Below, piece after piece: positions 7,183 through 14,747 of a DNA stretch of 64,000 nt (its first letter is position 1; every line of letters begins with the position of its first letter). Where the stretch lies: the NCBI GenBank assembly GCA_028280945.1, contig JANQKV010000029.1, positions 1 through 64,000 on the forward strand. Reading direction: 5' to 3'. The stretch comes from Opitutaceae bacterium. Lineage in GTDB: Bacteria > Verrucomicrobiota > Verrucomicrobiia > Opitutales > Opitutaceae. The notes below the pieces were generated by a model. That model had not been told where the DNA came from, made no database searches, and saw only the letters and a list, made by a program, of their open reading frames with translations. The position numbers were made by a program, and so were the translations under genes.

Positions 7183-7812
7183 ATGAAGGTTTTCCTCACA
7201 TTTGCGTCGGGACTCTCCTGTGGATTGATCGGATTGATAGTGTCCTACCTAGTTTGGGACCCTTTTCCGCCATTCCAAATTCAGGTGTATCAGGAATTAC
7301 AGACGGACAGACCGGAAGCCGGCTTCGAAGGCTACGCCGACGACGAGGAAGGGTTTCCATTTTATTGGGATGAGATTGTGGCAACGAAGGCCTTTCGTTC
7401 TTCGGTGGCACAGAAGCTTGAGTGGGAACCGGAGCTAGAGCTAGCTCCCGCCTCGATCCAGCGATACATGGAATTTGACCAGAAGGGAACTGATCAGATG
7501 TTCCTATCGGTGTTTTATTACCACAGTGAATTTGCCCCCCCTCCTTTTGAGCAGGAGAAACTACAGCTCAGCTTTGAGTCATATGCGACGACATTTCTTG
7601 AAGCCGCAGAAGCACGTGGAGTGGAGATTGAGCGTATCGGTCCTGTTGTGGTCAGTTGGCGTCAAACCAAGTCGTTGGGTAGGTTTTTCACCGAAAGCCA
7701 TACCATACTTATATTCGCGGCAGTTGCCGCAGCTTTATCCGGCTATGCTGTGAGTAAACAAGCAAAGTCGAACCAGTCGTCGCAGACAAGGTCCACAAGT
7801 GGCCCTGTCTGA
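7183..7812 (+). CDS. Membrane-anchored protein with two terminal TM helices, cassette gene
   Basis: A 209-residue protein with an N-terminal membrane helix (residues 4-24, LTFASGLSCGLIGLIVSYLV), a ~150-residue acidic soluble domain that is probably periplasmic, and a C-terminal helix (TILIFAAVAAALSGYAV). This two-helix, large-loop layout recalls Wzz-like polysaccharide chain-length regulators, but I see no diagnostic motif. The final residues KSNQSSQTRSTSGPV are read from attC15. ATG 7183 was chosen because the upstream in-frame GTG (7132) lies in attC14. Confidence 0.6.
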   Translation: MKVFLTFASGLSCGLIGLIVSYLVWDPFPPFQIQVYQELQTDRPEAGFEGYADDEEGFPFYWDEIVATKAFRSSVAQKLEWEPELELAPASIQRYMEFDQKGTDQMFLSVFYYHSEFAPPPFEQEKLQLSFESYATTFLEAAEARGVEIERIGPVVVSWRQTKSLGRFFTESHTILIFAAVAAALSGYAVSKQAKSNQSSQTRSTSGPV

Positions 7813-7827
7813 GCTCAAACGATGGGC
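7767..7827 (+). repeat. attC15 (61 bp, variant R')
   Basis: R'' is GTCGAAC (7767-7773) and R' is GATGGGC (7821-7827). The arms are CAGACAAGGTCCAC and GTGGCCCTGTCTG. Confidence 0.85.
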
Positions 7828-7832
7828 GAAGC

Positions 7833-8201
7833 ATGAAGCTTATTCTGAACCTCGTTATGTTTTTCAGCGCAATCCTCTTCGGCGGATGTAGCACAAACGA
7901 CTTCAAGGTCGTGGATGCGTTGCGTGTCGGTTTCACGAAAGAAGAAGCTAAGGCGACGATCGCGGCATACGGATTCGAGCGAGCACAGATTCTCAAACGC
8001 CCATCCTCCGGTTGGACTTCGGACGGCACGTTTACGAATCTTCCCGCGAGAGCGCACGCTATCGAAGAAAGATCCAAGCAGAAGATCGCGACTGCCGAGT
8101 ATTATCCGGTCGGCCACGGCTTGCTCGGCGCTGGCCAGCTGTTTCTCTTCTACGGTGAAGATGGACGTCTCATGAATTTCTATCGCCGCCAAATCAACTG
8201 A
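7833..8201 (+). CDS. SmpA/OmlA-like small lipoprotein, cassette copy 2
   Basis: A 122-residue lipoprotein with the same LFGGC lipobox and VGFTKEEAKATI block as the product of 3381-3749. The three amino-acid differences are conservative. The copies also share the sequence around the stop and the start of the following attC, so the duplication involved a whole cassette. The attC sites that flank the copies differ, so either copy could have been captured separately. Function unknown. Confidence 0.75.
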   Translation: MKLILNLVMFFSAILFGGCSTNDFKVVDALRVGFTKEEAKATIAAYGFERAQILKRPSSGWTSDGTFTNLPARAHAIEERSKQKIATAEYYPVGHGLLGAGQLFLFYGEDGRLMNFYRRQIN

Positions 8202-8211
8202 TGAAGAAAGA

Positions 8212-8272
8212 GCCCAACCAATCGCCTCAGACAACGGGCACAAGTGCCCATCTCTGAGCTCAAACGTTCGGC
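8212..8272 (+). repeat. attC16 (61 bp, short class)
   Basis: R'' is GCCCAAC (8212-8218) and R' is GTTCGGC (8266-8272). The centre is ACGGGCACAAGTGCCCAT. Confidence 0.9.
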
Positions 8273-8277
8273 GAAGC

Positions 8278-8847
8278 ATGAAGTTCATTGGTGGAGTTAT
8301 GGCCTTAGTCTTATTAGCCGGCTGTTCGACTGTTTCTCGTGAAGCAGAAGTAAAGGCACTTTTCGATGCTCCTCCGCAAATCGAGATGTCCCACGCAGAG
8401 GTCGAAGTCAGACTGGTTGTTGGTAAGGGGGGAAGGAGGTATGTTCCCTTCGACATTAGCGGAGAAGAGATGCTATTTCTGCTCGATACAGGAGCCGTAA
8501 CCACGATCGTGTCTACTTCACTTGCTCAAGATCTAGAAATCGAGACCATCCCAGTCCGAAAAGGGACTCTTTACGGAGGCGGAGGTGGCAGCTCGTCATC
8601 CGTGGGAATCATTGATGAGATCACAAACGGAGAACTTAGAATACTACGTTTACCGGTTTTCTTTACTAACCTGGAAGAATGGAACGTAAGGGAATTGGCT
8701 GCTCAACAAACCAGAATCGATGGAATACTGGGCTCCGATTTATTGGAGTATCTGAGAGCCTCAATAAGCTACACATCCAACACGCTTAGAATCAGAAAGC
8801 CGAATCAACCGCCGCAGCCAATTCGGGCCAACGGCCCTCTTGGTTGA
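8278..8847 (+). CDS. Retropepsin-like aspartyl protease lipoprotein, cassette gene
   Basis: A 189-residue lipoprotein with lipobox LLAGC (Cys16) and one retropepsin-like domain. The active-site motif is FLLDTGAVTTIVS (Asp70-Thr71-Gly72), followed by a flap-like glycine/serine stretch (YGGGGGSSSSVG) and the family motif DGILGSDLL. Single-domain proteases of this type act as dimers. It is expected to be membrane-anchored in the periplasm. The reading frame ends in attC17, giving the tail RKPNQPPQPIRANGPLG. The substrate is unknown. Confidence 0.8.
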   Translation: MKFIGGVMALVLLAGCSTVSREAEVKALFDAPPQIEMSHAEVEVRLVVGKGGRRYVPFDISGEEMLFLLDTGAVTTIVSTSLAQDLEIETIPVRKGTLYGGGGGSSSSVGIIDEITNGELRILRLPVFFTNLEEWNVRELAAQQTRIDGILGSDLLEYLRASISYTSNTLRIRKPNQPPQPIRANGPLG

Positions 8848-8862
8848 GCTGAAACGTTCGGA
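8799..8862 (+). repeat. attC17 (64 bp)
   Basis: R''-like GCCGAAT (8799-8805) and R'-like GTTCGGA (8856-8862). The arms CAGCCAATTCGGGCCAACG and CCCTCTTGGTTG match the second-array site at 60418-60481. Confidence 0.8.
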
Positions 8863-8866
8863 ATAA

Positions 8867-9253
8867 ATGAGCAGCAAACCTCGAAGTCGGCAGGCAGTAT
8901 TGATAGCGCGTGGATTTCTACTCGGTTGTTCGCTGGCATTCGCATTCGCCGTCCAGAATCAGATTTCATGGATTCTGATACCCTCCGCGATTGTTCTCTG
9001 GAGTATAGTGGTGATCGGTTACGCGAATATGCTGATCTGGATATTCAAAGACGGTCTAGTGGCATTGGCGAAGAAGAGCCTGGCGCGAAAAGTGGGTTGG
9101 ATCCCTTTCATAGCGAGTTCCATAACGATCGTGATGACCTGGAGGCAGGGATGGGTTGTCCTTTCGGTGCTTTGGGCAATTCTCCTGCTTTGTGGATTTC
9201 TACTCCGCGTGGTCGCGCGCGAGAAGCTGAGTTCAATCGAAGTTGTCCGATGA
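8867..9253 (+). CDS. Four-helix membrane protein, cassette gene
   Basis: A 128-residue integral membrane protein with hydrophobic segments near residues 11-27, 33-57 (ILIPSAIVLWSIVVIGYANM), 75-92 (VGWIPFIASSITIVM) and 95-115 (VVLSVLWAILLLCGFLL). The N-terminus is basic (MSSKPRSRQ), which predicts a cytoplasmic start. I recognise no family. The ATG lies four bases after the attC17 R'. Confidence 0.65.
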   Translation: MSSKPRSRQAVLIARGFLLGCSLAFAFAVQNQISWILIPSAIVLWSIVVIGYANMLIWIFKDGLVALAKKSLARKVGWIPFIASSITIVMTWRQGWVVLSVLWAILLLCGFLLRVVAREKLSSIEVVR

Positions 9254-9272
9254 CACCATCAATAGAAAAAGA

Positions 9273-9333
9273 TCCGAACCAGTCGCCTCAGACAAGGTCC
9301 ACAAATGGCCCTGTCTGAGCTCAAACGTTAGGA
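9273..9333 (+). repeat. attC18 (61 bp, short class)
   Basis: R'' is TCCGAAC (9273-9279) and R' is GTTAGGA (9327-9333). The central right arm carries one change (AAATGG rather than AAGTGG). Confidence 0.85.
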
Positions 9334-9334
9334 G

Positions 9335-9910
9335 ATGAAATCGGTTGATGAGATACGTCGTGCATTCCATTCTCGGGTGGACGAGGAAATTGAGATCCGG
9401 TTGGCGGAGGAACATGACCGCAAACCGTATGAGGCGTTGCTAGCTGAGATGGGCGTGGAAGAGATAGAAATGCAGAAACAAATTGCTTCGGAACTCGTCG
9501 ATAATATTGACCACATTTGCAAACAAGATAGCGGCTTCGATTTTGCCGTTTTCTACAGAGGCAACCTCGCTGGTAATCTGCGCTTCAAAGGAATAGAGTG
9601 GAACTGGGAGAATAAAAACCTGGAACTCGGGTATGCGTTATTGGAACGCTATCGAGGCAAGGGAATAATCACTCGAGCGTGTCGTGAAGCAATCAGTCTA
9701 GTCTACAGAGAACTCGATATCGACAAAATTAAGGCGCACGGGAGAGTGGATAATCCAAAGAGCGAGGCCGTGGCCAAAAGATTGGGTTTTCAGAAGGAAG
9801 GGATCTCTCGTCATCATATCTGGGTAGACGACCGTCCTGTAGACTACTGGCTCTACGGCATGCTTCGTGATGAATGGTCGGCGATCGAGAACGGAACCAA
9901 CGATTCCTAA
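9335..9910 (+). CDS. GNAT N-acetyltransferase (RimJ/RimL type), cassette gene
   Basis: A 191-residue GNAT acetyltransferase. The acetyl-CoA loop region is ELGYALLERYRGKGIITRACREAI (motif A RGKG), and the C-terminal motif NPKSEAVAKRLGFQKEG is typical of RimJ/RimL-like enzymes. It would transfer acetyl groups to an amine such as a protein N-terminus, an amino sugar or a drug. The acceptor cannot be deduced. The ATG is one base beyond the attC18 R' (GTTAGGA), so the recombination site supplies the Shine-Dalgarno-like AGGAG. Confidence 0.85.
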   Translation: MKSVDEIRRAFHSRVDEEIEIRLAEEHDRKPYEALLAEMGVEEIEMQKQIASELVDNIDHICKQDSGFDFAVFYRGNLAGNLRFKGIEWNWENKNLELGYALLERYRGKGIITRACREAISLVYRELDIDKIKAHGRVDNPKSEAVAKRLGFQKEGISRHHIWVDDRPVDYWLYGMLRDEWSAIENGTNDS

Positions 9911-9967
9911 CCAGCGGCTTGTAGAAACGCTGGCTGACGCCATCGTTCCACAGCCTAATCGATGGGC
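9905..9967 (+). repeat. attC19 (63 bp, distinct sequence, variant R')
   Basis: R'' is TCCTAAC (9905-9911) and R' is GATGGGC (9961-9967). The central hairpin is AACGCTGGC/GCCATCGTT. Confidence 0.7.
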
Positions 9968-10306
9968 ATAACAAAAAACACACGCTGCTTGTTAGTCGGA
10001 GTTTTGTTGTTCGTATGCGCAATTGCGGCCGAGCGAATGCACCAGAACCGAATCACTTCCGATGCCCGCACAAGATTGCTGACGTTGATAAATGACAGCC
10101 AGTTACTGGCCTCCTCTTCGTCGGAAGATACAACAGTTATGTTACGTGATCACGTCAAACGCGGAATCGGTGATATAGAGTTAGCAGAAGCGAGCTGGAA
10201 GCATGTCGAGTTTCGAGTATCCAATGCTGCTGCGGAAGAACTTTCAGTCGCGATGTGGAAGAAGGACGGAGTGTGGAAAATCCAGACCATTTTGATAAAT
10301 GACTAA
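9962..10306 (+). CDS. Hypothetical membrane-anchored protein, cassette gene
   Basis: A 114-residue protein whose ATG is part of the attC19 R' (G-ATGGGC), so cassette excision or insertion would change the base before the start codon. An N-terminal hydrophobic segment (residues 9-23, CLLVGVLLFVCAIAA) is a signal anchor or signal peptide. The soluble part ends in a WKKDGVWKIQTILIND stretch that resembles the end of small NTF2-like or DUF4878-type lipoprotein domains, but the similarity is weak. Function unknown. Confidence 0.6.
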   Translation: MGITKNTRCLLVGVLLFVCAIAAERMHQNRITSDARTRLLTLINDSQLLASSSSEDTTVMLRDHVKRGIGDIELAEASWKHVEFRVSNAAAEELSVAMWKKDGVWKIQTILIND

Positions 10307-10309
10307 AGA

Positions 10310-10427
10310 GCCCATCCACTCGTTAGAGACAATGTCGGCCAGGGCCGCCGTTGTCGCGTCACCCGTCCTGAATTTGTTCACAATTCCACGATCGCTGGCC
10401 GGCCGTGCCTCACCTCTACCGATGGGC
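10310..10427 (+). repeat. attC20 (118 bp, long class, both core sites variant)
   Basis: R'' is GCCCATC (10310-10316) and R' is GATGGGC (10421-10427). They are exact complements, so the unusual A in R' is matched by its partner. Confidence 0.85.
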
Positions 10428-10433
10428 GATAAA

Positions 10434-11048
10434 ATGACCTTCTCTTGGCGCCGATTCATGATCGCAGCAGTCATCGCACTAGTGATCGCAGCGATTAGTT
10501 ATCTCCTGCTCTCGAGTGATCGAGTGCTTCCGCGAAACAACGCGATCACGATGGTGGTTGGATTATCGAATGCCCCGGCGGCTATTTTGACACCATTCGA
10601 GGAAGACGGAATTACACGCCAGTGGGATATTTTCGCAGTCCTCTCATTTGCTCAGTGGCTGGGTCTCATCTGGTTCGCCCCACTCGTATTCCGTAAATGG
10701 CGGGAGCGTCCCGGCAAGCAAGACACGCCACCGAAAGCGACTCCTTTGGCCTTTCTTCGTGTAGGAAATATCCTGTTCGTAGTGCTTCTAGGCTTCTCGC
10801 TCATGATGACTGCCTTTGCCACCGATGCTGGCGTTCCGACTGGAATCAAGGGCCTACTGATTCACTCGCTGTATTACAGCGGCATGGGGTTTTACGCTAC
10901 GTGGCTGATGGGGTTCCTGACCTCATTGGTTGCGAGTTTCTTCACCCCAAGTGATCGGCTGCATTTCTACTGCACCGTGATTCCATTTGGGATTGGTGTG
11001 ATCCACTTGCTCCTCTGGATGCCGACTATCTTCCTCTGGATGAAATGA
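10434..11048 (+). CDS. Polytopic membrane protein, cassette gene
   Basis: A 204-residue membrane protein with about five hydrophobic segments, including residues 9-26 (MIAAVIALVIAAISYLLL), 67-83 (IFAVLSFAQWLGLIWFA), 112-129 (ILFVVLLGFSLMMTAF), 148-168 and 180-199. No family is recognised. The start could also be ATG 10422, which lies inside the attC20 R'. 10434 was chosen for a cleaner upstream context. It is the last gene in array 1 that has an intact upstream attC. Confidence 0.65.
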   Translation: MTFSWRRFMIAAVIALVIAAISYLLLSSDRVLPRNNAITMVVGLSNAPAAILTPFEEDGITRQWDIFAVLSFAQWLGLIWFAPLVFRKWRERPGKQDTPPKATPLAFLRVGNILFVVLLGFSLMMTAFATDAGVPTGIKGLLIHSLYYSGMGFYATWLMGFLTSLVASFFTPSDRLHFYCTVIPFGIGVIHLLLWMPTIFLWMK

Positions 11049-11055
11049 AGAAAGA

Positions 11056-11100
11056 GCCCATCCAGTCGGTGCAGACAACTCCGGGGTCAGGCCACCACCA
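11056..11100 (+). repeat. Degenerate attC left half at the distal end of array 1
   Basis: GCCCATCCAGTCG followed by GCAGACAAC aligns with the left arm of the long attC class, but the sequence then diverges. No right arm or R' follows in the next 100 bases. Confidence 0.55.
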
Positions 11101-11171
11101 CCCTTCGCCGATTAGGTCACCAGCAAATTGTAGTCGAGTAAACAACCGGAAGGCATCAAACTGAATCACCA

Positions 11172-11597
11172 ATGACCCAAATTAGGCTTTCACTAATCCC
11201 GCTTGTTATGCTGCTTTTCGCAGGTTGTGCCACGGTAGAACCTCCGGTAGGCAACCCCGTCGTCACGATCGTATCGGCCCTCGATCTTGGGACGGAAGTG
11301 GAAGCCAAGGTGAGTTACTCTAATGTAAGCGCGGGCAAACAAGAATTAAACGTGGGCCTGGGATATACCCCACTTCCGGCTATGCTAGCGAGATTGCCAG
11401 CGGGCGCCTCGGGATTCTATAAAGTCCTCCACTCGCAGGTGCTGGAATCCGAATCCGGCGAGGTGAAGGTGAGACTAGAGAAAGCAGAGCTGGGCGCGCC
11501 ATTCGACGGAGTGGTCAGCGCAAACATCTCGGAGTATCCCCATGAAACCTCATGGCGTCCTCTGGCGGACGACCGCAAAGAAATTGAACCTCAATAA
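11172..11597 (+). CDS. Hypothetical lipoprotein
   Basis: A 141-residue lipoprotein with lipobox LFAGC (Cys19). The mature region forms a likely single beta-sandwich domain (TIVSALDLGTEVEAKVSY, GEVKVRLEKAELG), of unrecognised family. It sits between two attC remnants, so it is probably a former cassette gene that can no longer be mobilised. Confidence 0.6.
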   Translation: MTQIRLSLIPLVMLLFAGCATVEPPVGNPVVTIVSALDLGTEVEAKVSYSNVSAGKQELNVGLGYTPLPAMLARLPAGASGFYKVLHSQVLESESGEVKVRLEKAELGAPFDGVVSANISEYPHETSWRPLADDRKEIEPQ

Positions 11598-11618
11598 CAC
11601 AAAAGCCGAATAAAGGGG

Positions 11619-11695
11619 CAGGCTTGTCATTCTCGCTACGCTCGTTGAGGTGTCGTCGCATGGCTTCTCGGTAGTAGTCTGTGGTTTGGGTTTTA
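11619..11695. repeat. Dispersed ~75-bp repeat, copy 1
   Basis: The block CAGGCTTGTCATTCTCGCT, a following GCTCGTTGAGGTG, and GGTAGTAGTCTGTGGTTTGG recurs in diverged form at 13630-13706 and, more weakly, at 25546-25605. All three lie shortly downstream of + strand genes. Confidence 0.6.
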
Positions 11696-11754
11696 TCCAC
11701 CGTCCCGACCCACGCAGGACTTTACGTTCAAGAAGACATTTCAGATTTCAAAGT

Positions 11755-11782
11755 CGCTGGCCGCCGTGCTTTAACGCTAGTG
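11755..11782 (+). repeat. Right-half remnant of a long-class attC
   Basis: TCGCTGGCCGCCGTGC followed by TTTAACGCTAG matches the right arm and R' region of attC6. The R' is decayed (GCTAGTG). This marks the last trace of array 1. Confidence 0.55.
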
Positions 11783-11792
11783 TCAGAAAAGA

Positions 11793-12218
11793 ATGGAACC
11801 AGAGAAGCTCCTCACCTCACCGGATCTCGATCTGACCTCCGACACCCTCAAGAGCGAACTCGGACGTAAGTTCTCAATCTACGAGACCCTGACCGAAAAG
11901 CTGTCAAAGCCGCCTTACGACATCTCACCCGAGTGGCGGTTCTACAAGGACGGTGGAGCATGGCTGTGCAAGATGACCCGCCAGAAGAAGACGGTGTTCT
12001 GGATTTCAGCGTGGAAGCCGTTTCTGAAGTGCGGGTTCTATTTCACCCAAAAATCAGGGGATGGGATATCCGATCTCTCGATCGAACCGTCGGTGAAGTC
12101 GGCCTATGCCAATGCCGCTCCGATCGGAAAACTCTACCCGTTGACCATCGATCTCACGGCAAAGAAACAGCTCGATGATCTCTATACGGTTGCGAGCTAC
12201 AAGATCTCCCGAAAGTAA
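11793..12218 (+). CDS. DUF3788 family protein
   Basis: A 141-residue protein that resembles DUF3788: the family layout EWRFYKDGGAWLCKMTRQKKTVFWISAW, followed by KCGFYFTQKSGDGI and a C-terminal IDLTAKKQLDDLYTVASYKI. The family is cytoplasmic and of unknown function. The gene begins eleven bases after an attC remnant. A decayed copy of its 5' part lies on the other strand in array 2 (about 60490-60641), so it was probably carried as a cassette. It ends six bases before the next gene, which is of a different type. Confidence 0.75.
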   Translation: MEPEKLLTSPDLDLTSDTLKSELGRKFSIYETLTEKLSKPPYDISPEWRFYKDGGAWLCKMTRQKKTVFWISAWKPFLKCGFYFTQKSGDGISDLSIEPSVKSAYANAAPIGKLYPLTIDLTAKKQLDDLYTVASYKISRK

Positions 12219-12224
12219 CCCGCG

Positions 12225-13595
12225 ATGCGGCGAGTCTTGACCTTCCTGCTACTGCTTCTCTCGGTCGCGGCAATCAACTCGGCTGCTGAACTCGATCGTT
12301 TCGGCGGATTGAAGAGCAAGTCCTTCGACCTGCCCAACGCAGGCTTTTTCCGCACGACGTTTCAGGACGGCCAATGGTGGTTGGTTACCCCCGAAAACCA
12401 CGCATTTCTTTCGTTCGGGTTAAATCACTTTCATTCCGGCCTGTGGACCATGGAACTCAATCGCGAACACTGGGAGCAGGAATTCGGCGGCCCGGTTCGT
12501 TCCGCGGCTTGGAACGAATCCTTTTACGAGGATGCCGCCCGGATCGTTTCCGCCATGGGAGCCAACTCCATGGGCTACCACAACGAGGAGCCAATCCTGT
12601 TGGAACGCCCTCCCCTCAAGCCGCACTTTCGCCAATTCATTCCCGTAAGGTTCTCCATGCACATGCGGGCAGGTCCCGCCGACTACGTTGATATATTCGA
12701 CCCTGCTTTCCGCTCCATCTGCGACAAGGCGGCCCGTGAACAGGTCGCTCCATACGTCGATGATCCCATGATCATTGGTTTCGCAATGGCAGACATTCCC
12801 GTCATGACGGAGCGTTGGGCCAAGGCCGTGTCGAAGGGTCGTCCTACGCCCACGTGGGCCGTGGTATTGCGCAACCTGCCTGCCTCCTCCCCCGGCAAGC
12901 AGGAGTATGTCCGCACCCTGCAAGGCCGCCATGCCTCCATCGAGCATTTCAACAAACGCTATGGCACCGATTTTGTTGGCTGGATCGATCTGATGGAAGC
13001 GGAGGACTGGCGCCCCCTCACCGACTTCGACAATGAAACTGAGATTGAGGATAACAACGCCTTCAACGCCCGCTGCATTCGGGAGTATTACGCCACCGCC
13101 GAAGCGGCTTTTCGGGCCGTGAACCCGAACCACCTTTTCCTGGGCGACAAACTCAATGCCAACCTTCACCCCGATGATGTGGATCTGACTTTCGACGCCG
13201 TGAAGGACTACGTCGACGTGGTGCTCTATCAGTTCTATGGGCGCGGTGAATACCGGGAGGGCATGCAAAACCGCATCGCACGGGTCACCAACCTGCCGAT
13301 GATTAATGGTGACGGTGGTTTTGGCGCGTTTGGCGATCCCCGCATGCCCAACCCCCAAAGTCCCCAAGCCAAGGATCAAACCCAACGAGCCCAGTGGATG
13401 TATGAATATGCCGAAAACTCGTTCCGTCATCCCAACTTCGTGGGCTGGCACATCTGCGGAGTGATCGATTCCTGGGCGACGGAATCCTACGGGAGACAGA
13501 AGGCAGGACTCATGAACCCCCTGGGCGTCTGGCACGATGAAGTTTTCACCGCCCTCCACCAAATTTCAGAAGAGCTCTACGAATTCAGAGAGTAA
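12225..13595 (+). CDS. Secreted beta-agarase-like glycoside hydrolase
   Basis: A 456-residue protein with a signal peptide (MRRVLTFLLLLLSVAAINSA) and a TIM-barrel glycosidase domain. The opening FGGLKSKSFDLPNAGFFRTT and WWLVTPENHAFLSFGLNHFH is characteristic of agarase-type (GH50/GH86-like, clan GH-A) proteins annotated as beta-agarases. Later blocks include GFAMADIPV, NHLFLGDKLNAN and VGWHICGVIDSW. In GH-A the acid/base and nucleophile are Glu, but I cannot assign them with confidence, and the acid/base may be altered (the FAMAD region). It probably acts on a polysaccharide or glycoside outside the cytoplasm. The base composition is GC-rich, unlike the array. Confidence 0.7.
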   Translation: MRRVLTFLLLLLSVAAINSAAELDRFGGLKSKSFDLPNAGFFRTTFQDGQWWLVTPENHAFLSFGLNHFHSGLWTMELNREHWEQEFGGPVRSAAWNESFYEDAARIVSAMGANSMGYHNEEPILLERPPLKPHFRQFIPVRFSMHMRAGPADYVDIFDPAFRSICDKAAREQVAPYVDDPMIIGFAMADIPVMTERWAKAVSKGRPTPTWAVVLRNLPASSPGKQEYVRTLQGRHASIEHFNKRYGTDFVGWIDLMEAEDWRPLTDFDNETEIEDNNAFNARCIREYYATAEAAFRAVNPNHLFLGDKLNANLHPDDVDLTFDAVKDYVDVVLYQFYGRGEYREGMQNRIARVTNLPMINGDGGFGAFGDPRMPNPQSPQAKDQTQRAQWMYEYAENSFRHPNFVGWHICGVIDSWATESYGRQKAGLMNPLGVWHDEVFTALHQISEELYEFRE

Positions 13596-13629
13596 CGTCC
13601 GGTGCATCCCCCAAAGAAGACCCCAAAGG

Positions 13630-13706
13630 GGGCAAGCTTGATACTCTCGCTGCGCTCGTTGAGGTGACGTCACCCGGCTCTTCGATAGTAGCTTGTAGTT
13701 GGGTTG
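13630..13706. repeat. Dispersed ~75-bp repeat, copy 2
   Basis: GCAAGCTTGATACTCTCGCT, then GCTCGTTGAGGTGACG and GATAGTAGCTTGTAGTTGGG. It aligns along its length with 11619-11695 and lies 35 bases after the glycosidase stop. Confidence 0.6.
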
Positions 13707-13838
13707 GCTGAAACCGTTTTTGACCAGCTCGTTTCTGCTGCTCTTTTAAGGCTTGTATCCGGACGACCTGAAACAAGGGCAGGATGTTCGTTTTGTCGGC
13801 TGCCTTGCGTTTCTCCCAGGGGTGGACCGTATCCGTGG

Positions 13839-14324
13839 ATGATGGAAATTGAGATTATTCAGGCTGATTACCGCGACCCGAAGCACCACCGGGAGATTGT
13901 TTTGATTTTGGATGCCTACGCCTCGGAGCCCATGGGGGGCGGCGTTCCGCTCAGCGACTACGCCAAGGAAAACCTGGTGGAAAAATTGTCCCGACTGCCG
14001 CACGCGTTTTCCATTCTCGCTTATGTCGACGGCAAACCGGCGGGTTTGGTAAACTGTTTTGAAGGCTTTTCCACCTTCGCCTGTCAGCCGCTCATCAACA
14101 TCCATGATCTGGCGGTTTTGGCGAAATTCCGCGGCCACGGCTTAAGCCAACACATGTTGCAAAAAGTGGAGGCCATCGCCCGGGAGCGCGGCGGCTGCAA
14201 ACTCACCCTCGAAGTGCTCAGCAACAATACCATCGCCCAAAACGCTTACGCCAAATTTGGTTTCGCCGGCTACGAGTTGGACCCCACCACCGGCCACGCC
14301 CTGTTCTGGGAAAAGGCCCTCTGA
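13839..14324 (+). CDS. GNAT family N-acetyltransferase
   Basis: A 161-residue GNAT enzyme. The acetyl-CoA binding region is INIHDLAVLAKFRGHGLSQH (RGHGLS, motif A), followed by CKLTLEVLSNNTIAQNAYAK and FGFAGYEL, which are standard C-terminal GNAT motifs. The acceptor is unknown. A longer frame opens at 13704 in the repeat region. ATG 13839 was chosen because homologous GNAT proteins begin close to EIEIIQADYRDP. Confidence 0.85.
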   Translation: MMEIEIIQADYRDPKHHREIVLILDAYASEPMGGGVPLSDYAKENLVEKLSRLPHAFSILAYVDGKPAGLVNCFEGFSTFACQPLINIHDLAVLAKFRGHGLSQHMLQKVEAIARERGGCKLTLEVLSNNTIAQNAYAKFGFAGYELDPTTGHALFWEKAL

Positions 14325-14455
14325 TACGGACTCCGACACAACTTCACCTTCCAACTCCTCGACAACACACTCTAAGCCTCCCGCCGGAAGGAATGAGCGA
14401 GAGCCGGGGACACCTCGTTGACCGGTGAGATATCGCCCGCCAGTTTAAGGTCATC

Positions 14456-14710
14456 ATGAATGTCTCTCTCCACGATCTCCGCCGAAATGCCGACGAGGTG
14501 GAAGCGGCCATCGAGCGACAGGAGGAGATCAGTTTGACTCGGAACGGTAAACCCATCGCCAAGGTGATTCCTTGCGAAGGTACAGAACCCGAGGAGACCC
14601 CGTCCGTCGTGAAGCACCCTGCGGTGGGCATGTGGAGCGATCATGATCAAACCAGAGGTGTTGCTTGCGCGGTGCGAGGCTTCCGCAAAGGACGATCCGA
14701 TGACAAGTGA
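14456..14710 (+). CDS. Phd/YefM-type antitoxin, orphan
   Basis: An 84-residue antitoxin. The N-terminal MNVSLHDLRRNADEVEAAIE and LTRNGKPIAKVIP give the Phd/YefM DNA-binding fold. The C-terminal HPAVGMWSDHDQ resembles the toxin-binding tail seen before PIN toxins. No PIN or Doc toxin follows. The next frame is a pyrophosphatase-like gene. It is therefore either an orphan antitoxin left after loss of its toxin or a solitary regulator. Confidence 0.7.
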   Translation: MNVSLHDLRRNADEVEAAIERQEEISLTRNGKPIAKVIPCEGTEPEETPSVVKHPAVGMWSDHDQTRGVACAVRGFRKGRSDDK

Positions 14711-14747
14711 TTCCCATGTTTGGAGCCATACACTTTTCCCGGAATTC

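Noticed and set aside
342..9967. Regularly spaced repeats that could be read as a CRISPR array
   Set aside because: The spacers are gene-sized, the repeats vary in sequence and each carries R'/R'' ends and an inverted repeat, which fits attC sites instead.
12420..13562. 380-codon frame opposite the agarase-like gene
   Set aside because: Antisense shadow of a well-supported gene on the + strand.
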